A stretch of DNA of 64,000 nucleotides, taken from contig NC_013929.1 in assembly GCF_000091305.1 (NCBI RefSeq), forward strand, positions 8,432,001 to 8,496,000, in the 5' to 3' direction. Every line of letters begins with the position of its first letter. Position 1 is the first letter of the stretch. Under the pieces are notes generated by a model. That model saw nothing but the letters and a program-made list of their open reading frames with translations. It did not search any database and was not told the origin of the DNA. The translations under genes were made by a program, and so were the position numbers. Origin of the DNA: Streptomyces scabiei 87.22. GTDB lineage: Bacteria > Actinomycetota > Actinomycetes > Streptomycetales > Streptomycetaceae. This document shows positions 45,841-55,691 of the stretch, in pieces.

Positions 45841-46205
45841 ACTGTCCGACAAGGCCCTGGCCGCAGTGCGTGCCCCGGTCGCTCAACAGCCCGGATGAGA
45901 TTTTCGGCAAGGGCAGGATGCATGAGACCGACTGGGACGATGAGGACGACAACGTGCCCCGGATGAGCTGATCGGCAAGCGAAGATCTGTGCGGCAGTGA
46001 CCTGCATGCCCTGGCGGTCGCCGGAGGCGCTCCAGCGGTCACCGCACTCCGGCGGGCGCTGGCCGCGTTTCTGCGTCTGCCCGCCGGGTGATCCCCGCAC
46101 CGGGGCACCGCTGCTCTGGCACTCGTGCCCGTACGGGGCGGTGTAGCCGGTGGTCGGGTGCACGGTCGCCTCAGGTTGTCGGTGCCGTCGGCTAGCGTGC
46201 GCGGT

Positions 46206-47789
46206 ATGCGCTACTTCAATACGGCCGGGCCGTGCGTCCCCACGCGTCACTACATGGTGCCGGCCCAGGAGCGGCTGCCCAGGGCCCGCGGGTACATCGA
46301 GCAGGGCCAGTACTTCGTGGTGCACGCGCCACGGCAGACCGGGAAGACGACGGTGCTGGCGGCGATGGCCCGGGAACTGACGGCATCGGGCCGGTACGCG
46401 GCGCTGCACTTCTCGTGCGAGAGCGGGGAGGTGGCCGGGGAGGACTACGGCCAGGCCGAGCTGCTGGTGCTGGAGGCGATTCGGCGGTCCGCGGAGTCCG
46501 CTGGGCTTCCTGATGAGCTCGCGCCCCCCGCATCCTGGCCCGACGCGGTGCCCGGGTCCCGGCTCACGCGGGGGCTGGCTGAGTGGGTGCGGAGCTGTCC
46601 GCGTCCGCTGGTGCTGTTCTTCGACGAGATCGACGCGCTGCGGGGGCAGAGCCTGCGCAGTGTGCTGCGCCAGTTGCGCGATGGCTTCACCGTCAGCCGT
46701 GGCGGCTTCCCGCATGCGGTAGTGCTGTGCGGGCTGCGGGATGTGCGTGACTACAAGGCGGCCTCGGGCGGGGATCCGGGGCGCCTTGGTACGTCGAGTC
46801 CGTTCAACATCAAGGTGGCGTCGCTGCGGTTGGGCGACTTCACCGAGGCCGAGGTCGCCGAGCTGTACGGGCAGCACACCACGCAGACGGGCCAGGATTT
46901 CACGGTGGATGCGCTGGAGTGTGCCTTCGGCTTTACCCAGGGACAGCCGTGGCTGGTCAACGCGCTGGCCCGGGAGGTCGTCGAGGAGATGGGAGTGCCG
47001 TCGGACACGCCGATCACGGCCGAGCACATGGAGGAGGCGAAGGAGCGGCTGATCCTGGCGCGTGCGACGCATCTGGACTCGCTGGCCGCCAGGTTGGGCG
47101 AGGACCGGGTACGGCGGGTGATCCAGCCGGTGATCGCGGGCGAGCTGCTCCTGCCGACGGACACGTACGACGACGATCTGGCGTACGTGCGCGACCTGGG
47201 GTTGGTCGCTCCGGACGCGCCGGTGCGGGTGGCCAATCCGATCTACCAGGAGGTCATTGTCCGGGTCCTGGGGAACAACACGGAGGGCCAGGTCGTCGCC
47301 GCCCCGAGCAGCTTCCGGCTGCCGGACGGCCGGATCGACATGGACAAGCTGCTGTGCTCCTTTGCCGAGTTCTGGCGGGAGAACGGCGAGATCCTGGCCA
47401 CCGCCTCGACCTACCCGGAGGCCGCGGCACAGCTGGTGATGATGGCCTACCTGCACCGGATCGTGAACGGGGCGGGTTTCATCGACCGGGAGTACGGGAT
47501 CGGCCGGCGGCGCGTGGACCTGCTGATCCGCCAGCCCTACACCGCTGCCGACCGTTCGCGGGCGGTGCAGCGCGAGGCGCTGGAGCTGAAGGTGTGGCGC
47601 CAGGGCCGCACCGACCCACTCGCCGAGGGGCTGGCACAGTTGGACGACTACCTGGACCGCATGGAGCTGTCCACGGGCACCCTCGTCGTCTTCGACACCC
47701 GCCCGCAAGCAGCCACGGTCCACGAGCGCACCGCCTTCTCGCAGCAGACCACGCCCTCCGGGCGCACCGTCACCCTGCTGCGCGCCTGA
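46206..47789 (+). CDS. AAA ATPase fused to a PD-(D/E)XK-like nuclease domain
   Basis: 527 residues from the ATG at 46206. The P-loop is 'HAPRQTGKTT' (40-49), and Walker B is 'LVLFFDEID' with D140. 'LCGLRDVRDYKAASGGD' and 'SSPFNIKVASLRLGDFTEAE' belong to the sensor and lid region. The C-terminal part has 'IGRRRVDLLIRQ' (D438) and 'ALELKVW' (E460, K462), matching the D...ExK core of PDDEXK_9-type nucleases. The pair resembles AAA-ATPase_like/PDDEXK proteins, many of unknown role and some thought to act in defence. It stands between an integrase remnant and an HNH fragment. No ribosome site stands out. Confidence 0.8.
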   Translation: MRYFNTAGPCVPTRHYMVPAQERLPRARGYIEQGQYFVVHAPRQTGKTTVLAAMARELTASGRYAALHFSCESGEVAGEDYGQAELLVLEAIRRSAESAGLPDELAPPASWPDAVPGSRLTRGLAEWVRSCPRPLVLFFDEIDALRGQSLRSVLRQLRDGFTVSRGGFPHAVVLCGLRDVRDYKAASGGDPGRLGTSSPFNIKVASLRLGDFTEAEVAELYGQHTTQTGQDFTVDALECAFGFTQGQPWLVNALAREVVEEMGVPSDTPITAEHMEEAKERLILARATHLDSLAARLGEDRVRRVIQPVIAGELLLPTDTYDDDLAYVRDLGLVAPDAPVRVANPIYQEVIVRVLGNNTEGQVVAAPSSFRLPDGRIDMDKLLCSFAEFWRENGEILATASTYPEAAAQLVMMAYLHRIVNGAGFIDREYGIGRRRVDLLIRQPYTAADRSRAVQREALELKVWRQGRTDPLAEGLAQLDDYLDRMELSTGTLVVFDTRPQAATVHERTAFSQQTTPSGRTVTLLRA

Positions 47790-47898
47790 CGGCCGGGAGT
47801 CAGCCAGGAGCGCCCCCGGATCTTCCTCCCGTGGCCGTGTTCCCGGAGCAGCACGGGTTCGGTGCGGGAGCCGAGATCTTCGGTGCCCAGTACGCGAC

Positions 47899-48759
47899 GT
47901 GCCCGGCCACCCGGGTCACTGGTGGCTGGCCTGCGACGTGTCGAACTACGGCATCGCCTGCAGACACTGCAACAGCGGCGGAGCCCGCTACAACGGTGTC
48001 CGGGAAGGCCGCGCCAAGGGCAGCCAGTTCCCGGTCATAGGCGGTACCCGCGCCCGCGCATCAGCCGATGACCTGGACCGCGAACAGCCGCTGCTCCCAG
48101 CCCACCACAGCGACCCCGACCTGCTCGGCTTCGACAGCGCCGGCTACGCCCGGCGCAGCAGCACCCCCTACTCGCAGGCCGAAGCGAAACGCGGCCTGTG
48201 CCGCGCCGACGAAACCATACGGATCCTCGCGCTCAACGACTCCCACCTCGTCCCGCTCCGCAGCCGCCTCATGCGGGCGGTCACCGTACTCGCCCGCTAC
48301 GGGGACGATCCCGCCATCCAGCAGCTGATCGACGACAAGGTGGGGCCCAAGGCGCCATACAGCTCAGCAGCCGCCATGGCCCTGGCCCTGCAGCGCGCCT
48401 GCGACCGGCCCGCTGCCGCGCCCACGCCGGCCGCAACGACGCCCACACCCACCGTCGACCCGGAACGCTCCCGAGTCGACCTGCAAGACCTGCTGGAACA
48501 TCTGGACCCGGACGACCTGAAGGCCGGCATCACCTTCACGGGCCGGCACGAGAAGAAGGTCCACCAGGCGGTCCTGAACCACGAGGGCCAGATCAACGTC
48601 CTGGGCCGCCCCTGGCGCACCCCGACCACCGCCGCCAGGGCCGCGACCGGCAGCAACAAGATCGACGGCTGGGATTTCTGGCGTCTGACCATCGCCGGTG
48701 TGGAGCAGACCCTCGCCGAGTTCCGCGCCACGCACTTCCCGCCACCCGCACCGGTGTGA
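47899..48759 (+). pseudogene. HNH endonuclease-like protein, probably 5'-truncated
   Basis: 286 codons from a GTG. The first 30 residues, 'HWWLACDVSNYGIACRHCNS', match the second half of an HNH domain (His, Asn and the CxxC that binds zinc). The first HNH half, with its own CxxC and the EH catalytic step, is absent. 'REQPLLPAHHSDPDLLGFDS' and 'ADETIRILALNDSHLVPLRS' follow as in longer family members. The C-terminal 90 residues form a separate domain ('AVLNHEGQINVLGRPWRTP'). The 110 bases upstream give no in-frame start. It may be a broken gene or use an unrecognised start. Confidence 0.6.
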
Positions 48760-48762
48760 CAG

Positions 48763-49011
48763 GGCGGAACTGTCCGCCTCGCCGGCGACGGTCTCCTGCT
48801 GATCCCTTCGGTCTTCGTCGGGAATATCGCCGCCCACCTGGAAGACCCCTGGCCCAGGACCTTGATCTACCCTGCCCGCGGCACCGCCGCCCTGCGGGGC
48901 GAACAAAAGACCGTCCCTCAACCGGACGCGCTGACCGCTCTGGTCGGCCGGGCCCGAGCCCGGCTGCTGGTGGCGCTGGACGCCCCGGCCAGTACCCGGC
49001 GTATAGCCTGA
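48763..49011 (+). pseudogene. C-terminal fragment of an ArsR-type (DUF5937) regulator
   Basis: A frame of 82 codons without a start ends in TGA. 'GGTVRLAGDGLLLIPSVFVG', 'DPWPRTLIYPARGTAAL' and 'ALVGRARARLLVALDAPAST' match the C-terminal part of streptomycete winged-helix regulators with DUF5937. The DNA-binding part is missing on both sides of the junction with the HNH fragment. Confidence 0.7.
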
Positions 49012-50730
49012 CTCGTCTGCCGCCCCGTATTTCCGCAGGTCAGAGGCTATGTTTAATTGATAAACAAACACTTGGGGTCGAATCCGGGTCGAATTCGGGT
49101 TCGCGTATTGTCGTTCCCGTCCCACCGACATGCGGCAGATGCGGTCATTCCGGGCGATGAAGGTGGTCCGGCATCGGTCTGTAGTGGACATCCAGGCGCC
49201 GGACAGGTTCACAAGTACATGTACGAGGTGTCTTCTTGTCGACCAGCTCGGGCTGAACTCGATCACCGGTGGGGCGCCCTGCGGCAGGCCCTGGAAGTGA
49301 TCACTGCGAGAGCGTCTCGTTGATCGCTCCCGCCAAGAACCACTGGTTTCCAGCAAAAGCGGTGATGTGCGGCATGGCAGTTCCCGTCTCTGTCGGCGGG
49401 GCTCCGTCGCCCCGCGTGCCGTGGTTGGAAACAGGGTTGTGAGGCTTGCATCGGCTCGGCAAGACGTCTTCTGTCAGGCGGAAGGACTTCCGTAAAGGGG
49501 CTGGTCAGAGCCCTGTTCTGTCAGCCCCCTAGTCGCCAGAGTGGAGCGCCGGGTGGTGCTGCTGTTCGGTTCGCGCTCGGGGGAGCCGGAGGTGGCGCCG
49601 GCGGGTGCGACTACTCGCTACGTGGCGCTAATCGCCCAAAAATGTCCACTTAGTTTCAATTGTGAGACTCCTCTGTCGGTGGATGCTCGGTACAGCGGCA
49701 AGAATCAGCATCACTGCAGGTCAACTACTGTTCGTTTTGGAGTCTGGGGCCCTCGGGGCGAATCCGGGTCGAATCCGCACCGTTTTCGGTTGTGGAGCGT
49801 ATTGCCGCTGGTCAGGGTGGTGCGAGGTCGTGTACTGATTCGCCTTGCGGCTGGGGGTGGCGCGGCGAGCAGTAGGGCCGATGAGCCGCTGACGGGGCAC
49901 TGAGTGGCGGTGGTCGTCTGCCAGGGGCGGGGGGCTGGCCAGCGGATTCTTCGCTGCTGGTGGCGGTCGCCTTTCGTGATCACGGCCTGCGGAAATGTCT
50001 TCAGGCGGGACGGCTGATGCGTGCCGGCCCGGGATTGATGGTTCCTGGCCGAGACCGACCTGCCGGGCGTGTCAGGGGCCGTCCAGGAGCCGCGCGGTGG
50101 TCGGGCCATGTGGCACAGGCCCCGCCGCCTCGCGCGGCAGCCGGTGCTCTCGCGCTATCCGGTACACCCCCACAACTGCCATTCCTTGGCGCCGATATCA
50201 GCGCAGTCTCGGTCGGCTCGCGGGCACCAATGCCGAACTGGAGCTCTTGGTACCTCGGAGAGTTCATGGATCCGCGAGGACCCTTGAGTGACGCTCATGT
50301 ACGTCCGGCTCATGGCAAGGTAGTTGGGGGAGTTCACATCTTCTGTGTCCAGATCGGCACTGCCGCGCGTGACAGACGCCCGTGCGCCCGCGGCGAACGG
50401 GGCAGTCTTGGAAGCCCGCTTCAGGGGGCGACACACCTGGGGCACTGTGGAGGCGGCCGAGCAGGGCCGGTCGACGGAATTCACCTCGCGGTACGAGGTG
50501 AATGGCATCCTGACTGGCGCCAGTGACGACATCTCGGGCGGTCTTTCCGCGTACGACGAAAGGCCAGGCCGACAGTGCGGTTGCCGCCCTCTCGGATCCG
50601 GCCCAGCGCGGGGTCACCAACGCAACCCGTCGAGTAACCTGAGCACCCGGTGCTCGACCTGGTACAGCTCGTGGGCGAATTGCCGGTGGCTCAGCAGTAG
50701 TTCGTGTCCATGGCGCGGGACTCTGCCACG
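49012..50730. other. Gene-poor stretch with a direct repeat
   Basis: About 1.7 kb in which no frame has convincing codon bias or family similarity. Base composition is visibly less G+C-rich, especially 49620-49740. A 16-base direct repeat, CGAATCCGGGTCGAAT, occurs at 49079-49094 and 49759-49774, with further similarity on both sides. This may be the remains of a mobile element or of several collapsed genes. Confidence 0.5.
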
Positions 50731-51110
50731 ATGAAGGGCAACCACGAACTGACGGTCACGGCCCTCGTCTCGTCGAACACCGCCGCCGAGGTTGTCCTGC
50801 CCGGCGACAGCGACGGCGTCGAGGTGGGCTCGGGCCGCCACACCTGGACGGTTCCGTTCGACGCCGACCCCGCCGAACGAACGCCCCTGTCGGTGGACAT
50901 GAGCATGGACGACCTGCTGGACCGCGAAGAGGCGGCCCGTGCCTTCAAGGAACTGATGACCGCATACGTCCCGGAGGCCGCCGCCTTCATCGAGGGCGGC
51001 TCAGGGGCTCCACAGGCACTACGGTCCGGGCCATCGCCGGGATGCTGCCCGGTGGCGACAGCTTCCTCGCTGACCTGGAGAAGAAGTTCGCGGCCTTGGA
51101 CGGCCGTGTC
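50731..51110 (+). pseudogene. C-terminal remnant of an alpha-L-rhamnosidase-like glycosidase
   Basis: The first frame reads 'TVTALVSSNTAAEVVLPGDS' and 'VEVGSGRHTWTVPFD', the beta-sandwich end of GH78-type enzymes. It continues with 'MSMDDLLDREEAARAFKELM'. Near 51005 the frame must shift by one base to continue as 'GSTGTTVRAIAGMLPGGDSF' and 'LADLEKKFAALDG'. Neither the catalytic domain nor a start codon is present. Confidence 0.65.
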
Positions 51111-51166
51111 CGACAGACGGGTCTGCCCGCTCGTCACGAGCGGGCCCCCGGGACAGGCCGCCGAAG

Positions 51167-52270
51167 TCAGCATTCAGCGCGATCTGCCGACGAGCGCGGC
51201 AGTGTGTCCCGATCGACCGATACCGACCCGGTGCGGGACGCGGGCAGAAGGACGTCCACCCGCGTGCCACGGCCGGGGACGCTGTCCAGACGGATCCTGC
51301 CGTGGTGCAGGTCCGTGATCGCCGCCACGATAGCCAGTCCCAGCCCGCTGCCTCCGTCGACACGGCTGCGGCCCTTGTCGGCGCGATAGAACCGGTCGAA
51401 GACGTGGGTGAGCGACTCATGGGGGATACCCGGGCCGAAGTCCTCCACCCGTAGCATCACCTCGTCGCCCGACGTGCTCAGAGTGACCCGACAGGGAACA
51501 TCCGGTGCCGTGTGCATACGGACGTTGCCGAGCAGATTGCTGAGCAGGCTCCGCAACTGGGCCTCGTCCCCGCTGACTGTCACGTCGGGCTCGATGTACG
51601 CCCCGGTCGGCCGTGACGGCTCCACTGCCCTGGCGTCGCGGCAGCAGTCGCGTACGAGCCCGCTCAGGTCAACCGGCTCAAGACTTGCCTCGTCCTGCTC
51701 GTCGAACCGGGCAAGCCCGAGGAGCGACTCGACCAGCCGTGTCATGCGATGGATCTCGGAGAGCATCCGCTCCACCGCCTCGTTCACCGCGGCCCGGTCC
51801 GGCAGCGCCCCGCTCTGGTACAACTCGGCGTAGCCGCGCAGGGATTGGAGCGGCGTGCGCAGTTCGTGCGAGGCGTCCGCCACGAACTGACGCATCCGCT
51901 CCTCGGACTGCTCGCGGGCGGTGAGCGCGGCCTGGATCTGGTCGAGCATCCCGTTCAAGGCGTCCGCGAGGCGTCCGACCTCCGTGGTGGGTGCTGAGGC
52001 GGCTACGGTCAACCGCTGGGCGAAGTCGCCGGCGGCGATGGTGTCGGCCGTGTCCGCAGCCCGCTCCAGCGGGCGCAGTTCCCGCCGTACGACAGTAGTG
52101 CTCACCAGGGCCACACCGGTCAGCCCTGCCAGTTCCACGAGCACGATCACGGCCGGATCGCCGCTGAGAATCCAGCTGAGTGCCGTGGCTGCCATGGCGC
52201 CGGCGCACAGCACCGTGACGACCATGCTCAGGCGCGCGCGAAGCGGCGACCGGCGCAACCGCTTCAGCAT
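51167..52270 (-). CDS. Two-component sensor histidine kinase (HAMP)
   Basis: 367 residues. Two membrane helices (about 13-35 and 40-60) are joined by only a few residues, so there is almost no extracellular sensor. A HAMP linker ('VRRELRPLERAADTADTIAA') follows, then the phosphoacceptor box 'DASHELRTPLQSLRGYAELY' (H135). The ATPase domain has the N box ('SNLLGNVRMHT'), 'DFGPGIP' and 'GSGLGLAIVAAI'. The start ATG overlaps the end of the response regulator gene (ATGCTGA). An intramembrane or protein-partner signal is likely. Confidence 0.93.
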   Translation of the reverse strand: MLKRLRRSPLRARLSMVVTVLCAGAMAATALSWILSGDPAVIVLVELAGLTGVALVSTTVVRRELRPLERAADTADTIAAGDFAQRLTVAASAPTTEVGRLADALNGMLDQIQAALTAREQSEERMRQFVADASHELRTPLQSLRGYAELYQSGALPDRAAVNEAVERMLSEIHRMTRLVESLLGLARFDEQDEASLEPVDLSGLVRDCCRDARAVEPSRPTGAYIEPDVTVSGDEAQLRSLLSNLLGNVRMHTAPDVPCRVTLSTSGDEVMLRVEDFGPGIPHESLTHVFDRFYRADKGRSRVDGGSGLGLAIVAAITDLHHGRIRLDSVPGRGTRVDVLLPASRTGSVSVDRDTLPRSSADRAEC

Positions 52271-52992
52271 CCCGGCTCCCGGATGGCGTAGCCGATGCCC
52301 CGCTGGGTGTGGATCAAGGGTGGACCGAGCGCGTCGAGTTTGCGGCGCAGGTAGCTGATATACGTGGCGACCACGGTGTCGTCGCCGTTGAAGTCGTACG
52401 ACCAGACGTGTTCGAGGAGTTGGGCCCGGGGCACGATCCGACCGCTGTGCAGCATCAGGTAGCGCAGCAGCCGGAACTCGGTCGGGGAGAGACCGATCGC
52501 AGTGCCGCCGCGGCGTACGGAGTGGGTGGCCGGGTCGAGTTCGAGGTCGGCGACCCGCAGGACGGAGCTCTCGTGCTCGGGTCTGCGGGTGCGGCGCAGC
52601 ACAGCACCGATCCGGGCGGCCACCTCGTCGAGACCGAACGGTTTGGTGACGTAGTCGTCACCACCCGCTGCGAGTGCCTTGACCAGGTCCTTACGTGTGT
52701 CACGTGCGGTGAGGAAGACAACCGCGTGCGGGAGGCCGTCGGCGCGCAACCGCCGCATGACCTCGATGCCGTCGCCGTCCGGGAGCATGATGTCCAGCAG
52801 GATGAGCTCGGGAAGGTGGTCGCGGGCCTCGGCAAGGGCTTCCTTCACCGTGGCGGCCGTCCGGACCTCGTAGCCGATGAACCGCAGGAAACGGCCGACG
52901 GTGTCCAGGATCGCCGGCTCGTCGTCGACGACGAGCAATCGCCCGAGCGGTGGCTCGGACTCCGCCACGGCTGCGGCGTTCTCGTCGGGCAT
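52264..52992 (-). CDS. OmpR-family response regulator
   Basis: 242 residues from the ATG at 52992, preceded by GAGGAAAGGG. The receiver has phosphoacceptor D67 in 'LILLDIMLPDGDG' and conserved K117 in 'YVTKPFG'. The C-terminal winged helix is OmpR/PhoB-type ('LSPTEFRLLRYLMLHSGRIV', 'YISYLRRKLDALGPPLI'). It is encoded with its kinase and divergent from the MMPL exporter gene, the probable target. Confidence 0.93.
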   Translation of the reverse strand: MPDENAAAVAESEPPLGRLLVVDDEPAILDTVGRFLRFIGYEVRTAATVKEALAEARDHLPELILLDIMLPDGDGIEVMRRLRADGLPHAVVFLTARDTRKDLVKALAAGGDDYVTKPFGLDEVAARIGAVLRRTRRPEHESSVLRVADLELDPATHSVRRGGTAIGLSPTEFRLLRYLMLHSGRIVPRAQLLEHVWSYDFNGDDTVVATYISYLRRKLDALGPPLIHTQRGIGYAIREPGC

Positions 52993-53234
52993 GCGCGTCA
53001 ACCCTTTCCTCAGTGCCGCGGGACCCTGCCCGCCTTCGGTGCTCAATTGATCGTCTCCGACCCGCGTGGCGCGTTCCATGGGAGTTGTGTGTGAACAGCG
53101 GTCCCGAAGGGCCGTTTCGCGGAGTGTGGCCCGGAGGCGTTCCTACGGTGGATAAGGCAGGCCTCGGCGACTGGCGTCCTCCACCGGTCGGGGCACTGCT
53201 CATTTCCCATTCCCCGGCCATCGGGAGTCTTCGC

Positions 53235-55505
53235 GTGTCCACCCTGCTGTACCGCCTGGGCCGTTTCGCCTACCGGCGGAAATGGTCCGTCATCGGCGCT
53301 TGGTCCGTACTGCTGCTCGTCGCGGTCCTGGCGGCCCTCGGCCTGATGAAGCCGTTCACCACCTCGACGACCATCCCGGGTACCGAGGCCCAGCGCACGC
53401 TCGACGTCGTGCAGGCAGAGTTCCCCAGCGACCAGTCCCACCTCACCGGAAGGATCGTCTTTCGGGCCCCACGCGGTGAGACCCTCACGACCGGCGACGT
53501 GGCCCGCATCGTACGGCGAACGGTCGATGAGGCGGCGGATGTTCTGGGCGTCAGGTCGGTCACCGCACCCTCCGCGTCGTCGGGGACGGTCTCGGCCGAC
53601 GGCCGGACGGGCATCGCCGCACTGACCTTCACCACCGACAAGACCGGCACCCTTTCCGAGGCGACCACCAACGGCGTCGAGCGACTCGTGGCCGAGGCAC
53701 GTCGCGAGGGGCTGACCGGGGAGATCGGCGGAGACGCCTTCTCCAAGGTCGAGGTCAAGGTGATGGGCCCCGGGGAAGCCGTGGGCGTGCTCATCGCCCT
53801 GGGCATTCTGGTCTTCGTCTTCCGCTCCCTGCGTGCCGCGGTCATTCCCGTCGCGACCGCGCTCGTCGGGGTTGCCGTGGGTGTGCTCGGCCTGCTGAGT
53901 CTGACCAGCGTCGTCACGATGGACAGCACCTCGGTGATCCTCGCCGTGATGCTGGGCCTGGCCGTGGGCATCGACTACGCCCTGTTCATCGTCTCCAGGC
54001 ACCAGACCCAGGTCAGGGCGGGCATGGAACCAGAGGAGTCGGCCGGCCTGGCGACCGGGACGGCCGGTGGAGCGGTCGTCTTCGCCGGCGCGACCGTCGT
54101 CATCGCACTGGCCGCGCTCTCCGTGGTGAACATCCCGTTCCTTACCGTCATGGGACTGGGTGCTGCGGCGACGGTCGTCGTCTCCGTGTCGATCGCCGTC
54201 ACACTGCTGCCGGCCGTACTCGGCCTGATGGGACGGAACATCGCCACCAGCACGGTCCCCGTCCTGCGTCGTTCCGTCGAGCGCGCCCCCGTCTCGGCAC
54301 GTCAGCCCGCAGGGCAGCGTTGGGCGGCCATGGTGGCCCGCCGCCGGTGGAGCGTCTTGCTCGTCTCTCTGGTGGGCCTGGGCGTCCTCGCTGTCCCTGC
54401 GGCGGATCTCCGACTGGGGCTCGGCGGCACGCAGGATCCCGACACCTCCGCGGGCAGGGCACAGAAGCTCGTGGACGACGGATTCGGCCCCGGCTACAGC
54501 GGCACGCTGGTCGTGCTGGTACAGGGTGAAAGGACGGAGGTCGTCCCGGCCGCCGAGCGCATGGCCGGTGTGGTGCGGGACCTGCCTGGGGTGGCCTCCG
54601 TGACCCCCGCGGTCCGTGCCGAGTCCGGTCATGCGGCACTGCTCAGCGTCACATCCACCGGTGGCCCGGAGACCGAGACGACCAAGCGGGTCCTGGCAGA
54701 GATACGGAACGCCCGAGGCGCCGTGGAGAAGAACAGCGGCACCGAGATCAATGTCACCGGCACCACCGCCGTCAACATCGACGTGGCGAACAAGCTCTCC
54801 TCCGCCCTGCCCGTGTACTGCCTGCTGGTGATGGGCCTGGCGCTCCTCCTCCTCGTCGTGGTGTTCCGCGCCCTCGCCGTCCCGCTCAAGGCGGCCCTGG
54901 GGTTCCTGCTGTCCCTCGGTGCTTCGCTGGGCGCGCTGGTGGCGGTGTTCCAGTGGGGCTGGCTCTCCGACCTGCTCGGCATCAAGACCACCGGCCCGGT
55001 CCTGAGTTTCCTGCCGATGCTGCTGGTGGGCATCCTCTTCGGCCTCGCTATGGACTACGAGGTCTTTCTCGTCTCCCGGATGCGGGAGGAGTACGCCCAT
55101 GGGCTGCCGCCGGTCGAGGCGATGGTCCGCGGATTCGGGCACGGCGCGAAGGTCGTGATCGCTGCCGCGCTGATCATGATCGCGGTGTTCGGGTCGTTCG
55201 TCTTCGCCGACATGCAGGTCATCAAAGGCATGGGCTTTGCGCTCGGCGTCGGCGTGCTCCTGGACGCGTTCGTTGTCCGGATGACGCTTGTCCCCGCCGT
55301 GATGGCGGTCCTGGGCCGTAAGGCATGGTGGCTGCCCCGGTTCCTGCACCGAGCGCTGCCGGACATGGACATCGAGGGGGAGCGACTGACGAGCAGGCTG
55401 ACGCAGGCGTCCGGGCCGGCGGGATGGGATCGGGCGGCACGGCAGCCGCGCGACGCCGACCGGGCGGCAGCCCCGGTGAGCGGCGCGGGTGCACGACGGT
55501 ACTGA
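53235..55505 (+). CDS. MMPL family (RND-type) membrane transporter
   Basis: 756 residues from the GTG at 53235 with GGAG upstream. Two homologous halves each have one large extracytoplasmic loop and a bundle of about five helices. The signature motifs are 'GLAVGIDYALFIVSRHQTQV' in half one and 'GLAMDYEVFLVSRMREEYAH' in half two. The family exports lipids or antibiotics using the proton gradient. It is divergent from a two-component system over 242 bases, so it is likely induced by that system. The cytoplasmic tail is Arg/Asp-rich. Confidence 0.93.
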   Translation: MSTLLYRLGRFAYRRKWSVIGAWSVLLLVAVLAALGLMKPFTTSTTIPGTEAQRTLDVVQAEFPSDQSHLTGRIVFRAPRGETLTTGDVARIVRRTVDEAADVLGVRSVTAPSASSGTVSADGRTGIAALTFTTDKTGTLSEATTNGVERLVAEARREGLTGEIGGDAFSKVEVKVMGPGEAVGVLIALGILVFVFRSLRAAVIPVATALVGVAVGVLGLLSLTSVVTMDSTSVILAVMLGLAVGIDYALFIVSRHQTQVRAGMEPEESAGLATGTAGGAVVFAGATVVIALAALSVVNIPFLTVMGLGAAATVVVSVSIAVTLLPAVLGLMGRNIATSTVPVLRRSVERAPVSARQPAGQRWAAMVARRRWSVLLVSLVGLGVLAVPAADLRLGLGGTQDPDTSAGRAQKLVDDGFGPGYSGTLVVLVQGERTEVVPAAERMAGVVRDLPGVASVTPAVRAESGHAALLSVTSTGGPETETTKRVLAEIRNARGAVEKNSGTEINVTGTTAVNIDVANKLSSALPVYCLLVMGLALLLLVVVFRALAVPLKAALGFLLSLGASLGALVAVFQWGWLSDLLGIKTTGPVLSFLPMLLVGILFGLAMDYEVFLVSRMREEYAHGLPPVEAMVRGFGHGAKVVIAAALIMIAVFGSFVFADMQVIKGMGFALGVGVLLDAFVVRMTLVPAVMAVLGRKAWWLPRFLHRALPDMDIEGERLTSRLTQASGPAGWDRAARQPRDADRAAAPVSGAGARRY

Positions 55506-55691
55506 GGAGCCCATCGGCGTGTGGGCGGCGCCAGGAGTTGACCGCACGCCGATCTGGAAGTGGTCCACATCAGAAAACTATCAACGTTCGGGATTCGAGT
55601 ATGCCTGTCTCCTGCAGGGGGTGATCCGCGCGGGCGTTGGACCCGGTTCCTGTTGAGCGTGCCGATTCTTCGAAGTCGGCCGCTTCGCTCC

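Noticed and set aside
45240..45971. Rightward 243-codon frame spanning the uppP break
   Set aside because: It crosses the uppP and integrase remnants, whose similarity lies on the other strand; its own codon use is poor.
49074..49098. Possible tRNA 3' end because of the GGTCGAATCC-like T-loop pattern
   Set aside because: No acceptor stem, anticodon arm or D arm can be drawn around it on either strand.
48364..49356. Leftward frame containing GLPQGAPP, reminiscent of a reverse transcriptase motif
   Set aside because: Only the short string is similar; no other reverse transcriptase motif (such as YADD) is present, and the frame runs antisense to the HNH and ArsR pieces.
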